Part shown: piece by piece, positions 57,355 through 64,000 of the stretch | How the letters are laid out: each line of letters opens with the position of its first letter | Position numbering within the stretch: the first letter of the stretch is position 1 | From: Pseudomonadaceae bacterium SI-3 | Lineage (GTDB): Bacteria; Pseudomonadota; Gammaproteobacteria; Pseudomonadales; Pseudomonadaceae | Length of the DNA stretch: 64,000 bases | Assembly: GCA_004010935.1 (NCBI GenBank) | Contig: CP026511.1 | Span: 4,154,001 to 4,218,000 of the forward strand | Direction of reading: 5' to 3' | Notes under the pieces: generated by a model | The model's database searches: none | Told to the model about the DNA's origin: nothing | The model's input: the letters and a program-made list of their open reading frames with translations, nothing else | Translations under genes and position numbers: made by a program

Positions 57355-58398
57355 ATGGACATTCGCGACCTCTTGCAGATCACCCTACCCATCATCCAGG
57401 CGCCGATGGCCGGCTCGCAGAACCATCAACTCGCCGCCGCAGTTTCCGAGGCCGGTGGACTGGGCTCGATCCCTGCGGGGATGCTCAACCCCGAGACCCT
57501 GGACGCCGAGCTGACCGCCATGGCCGCGCTGACGCGCAAGCCCTACAACGTCAATTTTTTCTGCCATCAGACACCCGCCGAGGACGCCGCGCGTACTGAA
57601 GCCTGGCTGGCCTTGCTGGCGCCTTTCCTGAAAGAACTCGGGATCGACCCGGCGAGCATTCCCGGCGGCGCAACCCGTCACCCTTTCGACGCCGCGATGG
57701 CCGAAGTGGTGGAGCGGCACCGTCCACCGGTGGTCAGCTTTCATTTCGGCCTGCCTGCGCGGGACCTGCTAGAGCGAGTCAAAGGGAGCGGCGCGAAAAT
57801 CCTCTCCAGCGCCACGACGCTGGAAGAAGGTCGCTGGTTGCAGGCGCAAGGTGTCGATGCGGTGATTGCCCAGGGCGTCGAAGCCGGGGGCCATCGCGGC
57901 ATGTTTCTAAGCGATGACATCAATGGTCAGGTCGGCACCTTTGCCTTGCTGCCGCAGCTGGTTGCCGCACTGGACGTGCCCGTGATCGCCGCCGGCGGGA
58001 TTGCCGATGCCCGCTGCGTATCCGCCGCGCAGGCGCTGGGCGCAGCGGGAGTGCAGGTCGGCACCGCTTATCTGCTATGCGACGAAAGCCGCGCCAGTCA
58101 GCTGCACCGCCAAGCCTTGCAGAGCCCCTCCGCCGAGCACACTGTGTTGACCACCTTGTTCTCCGGACGGCCAGCGCGCGGCATCGTCAATCGCCTCATC
58201 CGCGAACTGGGCGCTCGGCCAGAGGCCGTGCCGGCGTTTCCGCTGGCAGGCAATGCCATCGGCAGCCTGCGCGCCGCAGCCGAGCGTCAGGGCATCGATC
58301 ATTTCTCACCCCTATGGGCGGGGCAGAACGTCAGCGGTTGCCAGCCGATTCTGGCGGCGCGATTGACCGAGGCGCTGGCAGCCGGCTGGAAGAATTAA
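57355..58398 (+). CDS. nitronate monooxygenase family FMN protein
   Basis: 347-residue TIM barrel. The FMN/substrate start is LPIIQAPMAGSQNHQLAAAV, the catalytic-region His is in QGVEAGGHRGMFLSDD, and the phosphate-binding loop AAGGIADARCVSAAQALGA is followed by GVQVGTAYLLCDES. Class I nitronate monooxygenases detoxify propionate-3-nitronate; some relatives have other substrates. The N-terminal QAPMAG and GGHRG motifs favour class I. Confidence 0.88.
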   Translation: MDIRDLLQITLPIIQAPMAGSQNHQLAAAVSEAGGLGSIPAGMLNPETLDAELTAMAALTRKPYNVNFFCHQTPAEDAARTEAWLALLAPFLKELGIDPASIPGGATRHPFDAAMAEVVERHRPPVVSFHFGLPARDLLERVKGSGAKILSSATTLEEGRWLQAQGVDAVIAQGVEAGGHRGMFLSDDINGQVGTFALLPQLVAALDVPVIAAGGIADARCVSAAQALGAAGVQVGTAYLLCDESRASQLHRQALQSPSAEHTVLTTLFSGRPARGIVNRLIRELGARPEAVPAFPLAGNAIGSLRAAAERQGIDHFSPLWAGQNVSGCQPILAARLTEALAAGWKN

Positions 58399-58490
58399 GC
58401 GACAATCAGGGCTGCGCCAGGCGTCGGACTGGGTCCATTGTCGCGGCGTAGCGCGTAAACTGGCCCGACCTGCAGATGAGCGGATCGGAT

Positions 58491-59024
58491 ATGACCGTGC
58501 TGACAAACACACTGGTATTTCTCGCCACCCTGGCCGGTATGGAGCTGTTCGCCTGGTGGGCGCACAAGCATGTGATGCATGGCTGGGGTTGGGGCTGGCA
58601 CAAGTCGCACCATGAGCCGCGCACCGGCTGGTTCGAGAAGAATGATCTGTATGCAGTGGTATTTGCCGGGGTCGCGATCCTGCTGATCGCGCTGGGCACA
58701 GCGGGCTACGGCCCGCTGGAATGGATCGGCGCCGGCATGACGGCCTATGGCTTTCTATATTTCGTCGCCCATGACGGCCTGGTCCACCACCGCTGGCCGC
58801 TGCGCTACGTACCGCGCAAGGGCTACCTCAAGCGTCTCTATCAGGCCCACCGCCTGCACCATGCGGTGGAAGGCAAGGAGCGCTGCGTGTCCTTCGGCTT
58901 CCTCTACGCGCCGCCGCTGCCGGTGCTCAAGCAGCAGCTGCGCGAGCTGCATGATGGTCCGTTGCACAAGACAAACGCTAAGCCCGACGGGGACGTTTCC
59001 AGAGGGAATCAGGGCGCGGCGTGA
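58491..59024 (+). CDS. crtZ: beta-carotene hydroxylase
   Basis: Hydroxylates both beta-rings to zeaxanthin. 177 residues from ATG 58491, which aligns with the Pantoea CrtZ start (ATG 58476 would add five). Histidine clusters of the di-iron hydroxylase are HKHVMHG, HKSHHEP, HDGLVHHRW and HRLHHAV, over four predicted membrane helices. The only crt gene on the plus strand; its last 47 bp overlap the 3' end of crtB. Confidence 0.95.
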   Translation: MTVLTNTLVFLATLAGMELFAWWAHKHVMHGWGWGWHKSHHEPRTGWFEKNDLYAVVFAGVAILLIALGTAGYGPLEWIGAGMTAYGFLYFVAHDGLVHHRWPLRYVPRKGYLKRLYQAHRLHHAVEGKERCVSFGFLYAPPLPVLKQQLRELHDGPLHKTNAKPDGDVSRGNQGAA

Positions 59025-59910
59025 GCTGCATCCGACGCGAAGCCAGCGCCAGCAGTCCTCCGCCTAGCAGAAACTGCAATTTCTGCGCACTCGTCGTCGA
59101 CACCCGCGTGTCCCAGGCCGCCGCGCCGCGCGCTTTCACCTCCACACCGATCTGCCGATAGACCCCATGCGCCGTTGCAATGGACCAGGCCGAACGCAGT
59201 GGCAGGTCGCGCAAACCCTGCGAGGCCGACAGGTAGTAAGGCTCGGCTAGATCGACCAGACGGGCCGCCAACAGCGCCAGCGCAGGCCGGTTGTGCGGCA
59301 GGCCGATCTCATCGGCCGGAATGCCTGCTTCCGCGAGCCAGTCGGCCGGCAGATAGACGCGACCGATCTCCGCATCCTCGACGATATCGCGAGCGATATT
59401 GGTCAGCTGGAACGCCAGCCCCAGGTCACATGCCCGGTCCAGCGTCGCCTCCGCTTCGGCGCCCATCACTTTCGCCATCATCAGGCCCACCACCCCGGCA
59501 ACGCGGTAGCAGTACAGCAGCGTGTCCTCGAGAGTCTGGTAGCGATACTCCTGCACATCCATGCGGAAGCCCGCCAGATGTTCCAATGGGTATTCTCGTG
59601 GTATCTGGTGGCGCTGAACCACTTGCTGGAATGCCGCAAAGGCCGGATCGCTCATCGGCTCCCCGGCATAGGCGCGCTCGGTCAGGTCCACCAACTCGGC
59701 CAGCCGCGCTTCACCGGTGGAGCGATCACCCTCGACCTGGCCGTGCCCCAGCGTCTGGCCATCGATCACGTCATCGCAATGCCGGCACCAGGCATAGAGC
59801 ATCACCGCGCTCTGACGGGTGCGTTCGTCGAACAGCTTCGCCGCTGCCGCAAAGCTCTTGGAGCCGACATTGATCGCCTGCGTCGAGTGATCGATGACCT
59901 GGTCGTTCAT
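58978..59910 (-). CDS. crtB: phytoene synthase
   Basis: Condenses two GGPP to phytoene. 310 residues. First Asp-rich motif in RHCDDVIDG, second in LGLAFQLTNIARDIVEDAEI, with RVYLPADWLAEAG between. Coupled to crtI by ATGA at 59907-59910. Convergent overlap with crtZ. Confidence 0.96.
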   Translation of the reverse strand: MNDQVIDHSTQAINVGSKSFAAAAKLFDERTRQSAVMLYAWCRHCDDVIDGQTLGHGQVEGDRSTGEARLAELVDLTERAYAGEPMSDPAFAAFQQVVQRHQIPREYPLEHLAGFRMDVQEYRYQTLEDTLLYCYRVAGVVGLMMAKVMGAEAEATLDRACDLGLAFQLTNIARDIVEDAEIGRVYLPADWLAEAGIPADEIGLPHNRPALALLAARLVDLAEPYYLSASQGLRDLPLRSAWSIATAHGVYRQIGVEVKARGAAAWDTRVSTTSAQKLQFLLGGGLLALASRRMQLTPRPDSLWKRPRRA

Positions 59911-61427
59911 CCGGCCCGCTCCTCCAACAAGAAATCCTCCAGCATCAGGCCGGCCGTGGCCTTGGCCGAACCCACCACACCCGGCACGCCTGCACCGGGA
60001 TGAGTGCCGGCACCAACGATATAAAGGTTTGGAATCACATCATCGCGGTTATGCGGGCGGAACCACGCGCTCTGGGTGAGGATCGGCTCCAGCGAAAATG
60101 CCGAGCCCAGATGGGCATTGAGCTCGTCACGAAAATCGTGCGGCGTGAAGATCCGGTGGGTAACCAGATCGTCGCGCAAGCCCGGAATGTAGTGACGCTC
60201 GAGGTATTCAAAGATGCGGTCGCGGTACTTCGGCCCTTCCACTGCCCAGTCGATATCCGCCGTGCCCAGGTGCGGCACCGGGGCCAACACGTAATGGCTG
60301 GCACAACCTTCCGGCGCCAATGATGGATCGGTCACGCAAGGCGCGTGCAGGTACAGGGAGAAGTCATCGGCCAGGGTTTCGCGCTTGAAGATCTCGTCAA
60401 TCAGCTCACGGTAACGTGGACCGAAACACACCGTGTGATGCTGTAGGTGCTCATGACGGCGCTTGAGGCCGAAATGAATGACGAACAGTGACATGGAGAA
60501 GCGTTTGCCGGAGAGCCGCTTGGCCTCGTCCCGACCACGTTGTTCGTGGCCGAGCAGCCGCTTGTAGGTGTTGACCACATCGGCGTTGGAGGCCACCGCA
60601 TCGGTATCGAAGCGACGGCCGTCTCGCGTAGTCACGGCTTTAGCTCGTCCATCCGCCAGTTCGATGCGTGCCACTTCGGCGTTCAGCTCCAGCTTGCCGC
60701 CCAGGTCTTCGAATAGCCGGACCATACCCTGCACCAGCGCTCCGGTGCCGCCGCGTGGAAACCAGACGCCACCCTGCCGTTCCAGCGCATGGATCAATGC
60801 GTAGATCGACGAGGTTTCAAAGGGGTTGCCACCGACCAGCAACGAATGAAAAGACAGCGCCTGCCGCAGCCGGTCGTTCTCCACGAACTTCGAAACCATG
60901 CTGTATACGTTGCGCCAGGCCTGCAATTTGGCCAGCTGCGGCGCGACGCCGATCATGCTGCGAAACGACAGGAAGGGCACGGTGCCGAGCTTGACGTAAC
61001 CTTCCTCATACACCGCACGGGAATAGGCAAGAAAGCGCTGGTAGCCTGCGACATCCTTTGGATTTAACGCATGAATCTGCCGGTCCAGTTCGACCTGATC
61101 GTTGACGTAATCGAAGCTGTAGCCATCCTCCCAGCACAGCCGATAAAACGGGCTGACCGGCAACAGCTCGACGTAATCGGCCATGCGCTTGCCCGCACCG
61201 GTAAACAGCTCGTCCAGCGCCGGAGGGTCGGTGATCACCGTCGGGCCGGCGTCAAAGGTGAAGCCCTGATCGTGATAGACGTAGGCGCGGCCGCCCGGCT
61301 TGTCGCGCTTCTCCAACACGGTGGTCTGAATGCCGGCACGCTGCAGCCGAATCGCCAGCGCCAGCCCACCGAAACCGGCACCAATCACCACAGCCCGCCT
61401 CACACCGCCTGTTTGTTCGTTCATCAT
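59907..61427 (-). CDS. crtI: phytoene desaturase (lycopene-forming)
   Basis: 506 residues, bacterial CrtI. FAD motif VVIGAGFGGLALAIRLQRAG at the N-terminus and the closing signature LYIVGAGTHPGAGVPGVVGS. The start overlaps the crtY stop (ATGA, 61424-61427). Four desaturations from phytoene to lycopene are expected since crtY follows in the pathway. Confidence 0.96.
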   Translation of the reverse strand: MMNEQTGGVRRAVVIGAGFGGLALAIRLQRAGIQTTVLEKRDKPGGRAYVYHDQGFTFDAGPTVITDPPALDELFTGAGKRMADYVELLPVSPFYRLCWEDGYSFDYVNDQVELDRQIHALNPKDVAGYQRFLAYSRAVYEEGYVKLGTVPFLSFRSMIGVAPQLAKLQAWRNVYSMVSKFVENDRLRQALSFHSLLVGGNPFETSSIYALIHALERQGGVWFPRGGTGALVQGMVRLFEDLGGKLELNAEVARIELADGRAKAVTTRDGRRFDTDAVASNADVVNTYKRLLGHEQRGRDEAKRLSGKRFSMSLFVIHFGLKRRHEHLQHHTVCFGPRYRELIDEIFKRETLADDFSLYLHAPCVTDPSLAPEGCASHYVLAPVPHLGTADIDWAVEGPKYRDRIFEYLERHYIPGLRDDLVTHRIFTPHDFRDELNAHLGSAFSLEPILTQSAWFRPHNRDDVIPNLYIVGAGTHPGAGVPGVVGSAKATAGLMLEDFLLEERAG

Positions 61428-62587
61428 TTGTCCTTGTGGTGCAGGTTGCCGGCGGCGAGCGCACGCAGCGCTTCACCCACCGGCACGGGAGGTTTGCCCG
61501 AGACGATGCGCAAGCGGTCCCAGGTGGTCAGGTTGGCCGCGTAGAAGCGCTGAATCAGCGGTTCACGCAGGAGGTAGAAACGCTGCATGACCGCCCAGCG
61601 GCGATCCGCTGGTCCAGCCATGAACAGCATGCGATTGAGCAATCTGAAGAACCCACGTTGACGCCACTGCTGCAGCGAATAGCCGCGAATCGCGGCGAAC
61701 AGGCTGTCTGCATCCCAGCGATTCAGTGCGACCAGGTGATCGGCGAGGCGTACCGCATCAGGCAGTGAATAGCCTGTAGTCGGATGAAACAGAGCAGCAG
61801 ACAGCCCCGTCTGCGGCACGCCACGCGCCTCGTCCCAGAACGCCGGCACATCACCGGAGAGCACGATGGGCAGCACGCCCTGTTCTTCTCGCAACAATTC
61901 GGCGATGACCCAGCCACGCTCGCTGGCATAGCGGGTAATGTTGTCGCGCAACGCACCAAGCGAAACGGCATCGCCATCGGCGTAGTAGGTGTCTTCGATC
62001 AACAGGGTGTCGGCGCTGAGCGGCAGCACATAGACAAACCGGTAGCCATCCTGCTGAGCGACGCTGGCGTCCATGATGATCGGCTCCAGCAAGCCGTGCG
62101 GCTGATGCAGGCGTAGTTCCTGGCCAAGGAATTTCTGGAAGCCCAATGCCAGCTGATCGCTTCGACGTACCCCTCGGCCGTCGATTACCGCGCCAGCCCG
62201 CAACACTTTGCCGCACGCCAGCCGCACCTGCCGGGGCTCTACCTGCGTGACGGTGGCGTTCAGACTTACGCCGTCAGCCAGCTCCGACATCAGCAACTGA
62301 TGGAAGCGATGGGAAAAGATGCTGGCATAGCCGCTGCCCAAACGGCGTTGAAGATCCGGGAAAATCACCTCGTAGCCAGGCCAGCGATTGCCCACCAGCG
62401 GCTCCAGCCAGGTCTGTTGGGCTGGCGTCAGGTCGTGCTCATGAAAGGACCAGGTATGGTTGCCGCCGAGGGTTTCGCCCTGCTCGATGACCAGCAACCG
62501 CAAATCTGGACGCGCCTGCCGCAGGCGCAGGGCCAGCAGCCCGTTGGCCAGGCCGCCGCCGACGAGGATCAGGTCCGCATCAGCCAT
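61424..62587 (-). CDS. crtY: lycopene beta-cyclase
   Basis: 387 residues from ATG 62587, which overlaps the crtX stop by 8 bp; a longer reading adds 12 unrelated residues. FAD/NAD motif ADLILVGGGLANGLLALRL, then GGNHTWSFHEHDL, VIDGRG and FLGQELRLHQPHGL typical of the CrtY class. Cyclises both ends of lycopene to beta-carotene. Confidence 0.95.
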   Translation of the reverse strand: MADADLILVGGGLANGLLALRLRQARPDLRLLVIEQGETLGGNHTWSFHEHDLTPAQQTWLEPLVGNRWPGYEVIFPDLQRRLGSGYASIFSHRFHQLLMSELADGVSLNATVTQVEPRQVRLACGKVLRAGAVIDGRGVRRSDQLALGFQKFLGQELRLHQPHGLLEPIIMDASVAQQDGYRFVYVLPLSADTLLIEDTYYADGDAVSLGALRDNITRYASERGWVIAELLREEQGVLPIVLSGDVPAFWDEARGVPQTGLSAALFHPTTGYSLPDAVRLADHLVALNRWDADSLFAAIRGYSLQQWRQRGFFRLLNRMLFMAGPADRRWAVMQRFYLLREPLIQRFYAANLTTWDRLRIVSGKPPVPVGEALRALAAGNLHHKDK

Positions 62588-63869
62588 GTTCGGCCCTCTG
62601 CAACGCCGGCGATTCGACGCCAAGTGCTGCCTCGATCAGCTGCGCTGCCCGCGGCGCCCCACCGGCAGCACGAACCTCATTGCCCAGAAGTCGGGCACGC
62701 TGAGCGAAATCGGACTCGCGCAACAATCGACGCAGGCCCTGCACGATCCGTCGGCGACTGGCCAGACGCGGATCGAGCTTCAAGCCAACACCTGCATGCA
62801 CCACCCGAGCGGCTACGCCGGGCTGATCGAAGGCAATCGGCAACGCCAGGCTCGGCACACCCGCTTCCAGCGCGTCGAGTACGGTGTTGAGCCCGGCATG
62901 GGTGACTACGGCATCGGCTCGCGCCAGCACTGCACGCTGGGGTGCGAAATCGGTGACCCAGCTGGCGCCGGCCTTGAGTAGTCGTTGCTCCTGGCGCCGA
63001 TCAAGCCGCCCACAATGCGCGATCAGCAGTTGTACATCGAGGTCGCGGCACGCCTCGGCTATCCGCTGGAACAGGCCGAAGCGATCGCCTTGCAGGGTGC
63101 CCAGCGAGGCGAACACGAATGGCCTGCCGGTAGCGACCGGAATAGCCATCGCTGGTTCGTCAGTCAACGCCGAGCGCAGCGGGCCGATGCCGTGGAAGTA
63201 GTCAGGCAGGGCGGAACGTGGAAAATCGAAACTGGGTGTGGTCTGGCTCAACTGCAACAAAGGCGACAGGCATTCATCGAGGCGCTGCCGAGGTGGCAGA
63301 CCGAACGCGGCTGCATGGCGCGAGATAACGCTGGCGTGCGCCTGCATCGCCCGGTCATAGACGCCACTGCTGTGCAGATTCAACTGCTCGCCCCAGGGCG
63401 TCGCACGATAGCGCCAAGGCATGACCGGCAGCGGCACCAGCGCCTCACGGTTGACTGGCAAGGCACAGGCCACCGACACGAACGGCAGCCCCAGGTACTC
63501 GGCGACAAGCCCACCACCCGGCTCCATCTGGTCTGCAATGACGCAGTCTGCGCCGATGGAGCGAAGCACGGCAGGTGCCTCTCGGCAAAACATATCGGTT
63601 GCCGAAGCCATATCGGCGATCACCCGGCGTATGCCCCAGGGCCCGCCGGGGCGTGCCGCACGGTCGATCACCGCCCTGAGCGAGCCAGGCGGATGCGAGC
63701 CCGCGCCGACCTGGGCAAAACCCAGTCGAGGGTGGCGCAATATTCCGGCCACATCGGCCTGCTGCACGACTGTCACACGGTGCCCGCGCGCCAACAACTC
63801 AGAGGCGAGCGCTTCCATCGCCCGCACGTGGCTGTGGAAAGGCGGTGCGATCACGGCGAAATGAGTCAT
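62580..63869 (-). CDS. crtX: zeaxanthin glucosyltransferase
   Basis: 429 residues from ATG 63869. GT1 fold: acceptor half begins THFAVIAPPFHSHVRAMEAL; donor signature is VVTHAGLNTVLDALEAGVPS followed by LPIAFDQPGVAARVVHAGVG. Transfers glucose from UDP-glucose to zeaxanthin hydroxyls, giving a polar membrane carotenoid. GCGAGGTT precedes the start. 46 bp after the partial isomerase gene, whose order matches the Pantoea cluster. Confidence 0.93.
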   Translation of the reverse strand: MTHFAVIAPPFHSHVRAMEALASELLARGHRVTVVQQADVAGILRHPRLGFAQVGAGSHPPGSLRAVIDRAARPGGPWGIRRVIADMASATDMFCREAPAVLRSIGADCVIADQMEPGGGLVAEYLGLPFVSVACALPVNREALVPLPVMPWRYRATPWGEQLNLHSSGVYDRAMQAHASVISRHAAAFGLPPRQRLDECLSPLLQLSQTTPSFDFPRSALPDYFHGIGPLRSALTDEPAMAIPVATGRPFVFASLGTLQGDRFGLFQRIAEACRDLDVQLLIAHCGRLDRRQEQRLLKAGASWVTDFAPQRAVLARADAVVTHAGLNTVLDALEAGVPSLALPIAFDQPGVAARVVHAGVGLKLDPRLASRRRIVQGLRRLLRESDFAQRARLLGNEVRAAGGAPRAAQLIEAALGVESPALQRAEHG

Positions 63870-63915
63870 TGAAACGAACCTCGCCGGCTGGCAGAGCAGC
63901 AAACCTGACGACACA

Positions 63916-64000
63916 TCACAGCTTGGACGGGTCGAACGGGGTCAGGAGCGGCGCTTTGGCCAGCTCCGCCAGATTGGCCGAGCCCGTACAGAAGCAGGCA
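63916..64000 (-). CDS. fni: 3' end of a probable type II isopentenyl-diphosphate isomerase gene (partial)
   Basis: Only the last 27 codons are in the window, ending at TGA 63918-63916. They read ACFCTGSANLAELAKAPLL and end in PFDPSKL. The pattern CTGSANLAELxxAPL is like the C-terminus of type II IPP isomerases, and in Pantoea-type clusters such a gene stands between crtE and crtX. The identity rests on this short piece and on context. Confidence 0.6.
   Translation of the reverse strand, partial: ACFCTGSANLAELAKAPLLTPFDPSKL

Overview
The window reads as a chromosomal segment of a high-GC pseudomonad, most likely a Stutzerimonas (Pseudomonas stutzeri group) strain. Gene content and order follow two blocks known from Pseudomonas aeruginosa: thiC/tolC/waaA, hldE, msbA, LPS core genes, ilvE, glnE, aceEF, dipA, msrA, and then the acyl-CoA dehydrogenase/biotin block. 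A zeaxanthin-glucoside type carotenoid cluster, which P. aeruginosa lacks, follows. Coding density is about 95% and almost every long antisense frame is a GC-bias shadow. The species call is inferred from recalled gene order, not from a search.

Layout. 0-1.2 kb: an IS110-family (IS621-like) insertion sequence next to the thiC stop. 1.2-9.8 kb: thiC with a TPP riboswitch, tolC, waaA, an SMR efflux gene, and an FAD oxidoreductase/aldo-keto reductase/unknown trio. 9.9-28.3 kb: the LPS assembly region with hldE, msbA, a kinase-like gene, an O-antigen ligase, an acetyltransferase, four outer-core glycosyltransferases, a carbamoyltransferase, four LPS kinase-type genes (including waaP), waaG, waaC and waaF. 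The part from about 13 to 19.6 kb is visibly less GC-rich and looks like the variable outer-core cassette. 28.4-41.4 kb: ilvE, glnE, aceE-aceF, a periplasmic protein, a dipA-type c-di-GMP phosphodiesterase and msrA. 41.4-41.9 kb: a gap without protein genes that holds a strong candidate GacA-activated Rsm-family small RNA. 41.9-49.6 kb: three paralogous acyl-CoA dehydrogenases of about 600 residues, a membrane diguanylate cyclase and a tiny flagellar-axial-like protein. 49.7-54.3 kb: the complete biotin set bioB-F-H-C-D. 54.4-58.4 kb: comF, srkA, rlmJ and a nitronate monooxygenase-type gene. 58.5-64 kb: crtZ (+) facing crtX-crtY-crtI-crtB (-), with the 3' end of a probable type II IPP isomerase gene running off the window.

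How it works together. hldE, waaA, waaC, waaF, waaG, waaP and msbA make, phosphorylate and flip the inner core/lipid A. The variable genes decorate the outer core and waaL attaches O antigen. aceEF feeds acetyl-CoA, and two palindromes upstream of aceE match the HexR-type operator, suggesting sugar-responsive control. The dehydrogenases serve fatty-acid beta-oxidation, and tandem PsrA-type operators lie upstream of one of them. The crt genes convert GGPP to phytoene, lycopene, beta-carotene, zeaxanthin and its glucoside.

The observations most worth following are the Rsm-type RNA with its GacA box, the HexR-like and PsrA-like operators, the double-kinase LPS gene and the possible bridge-RNA region of the insertion sequence.
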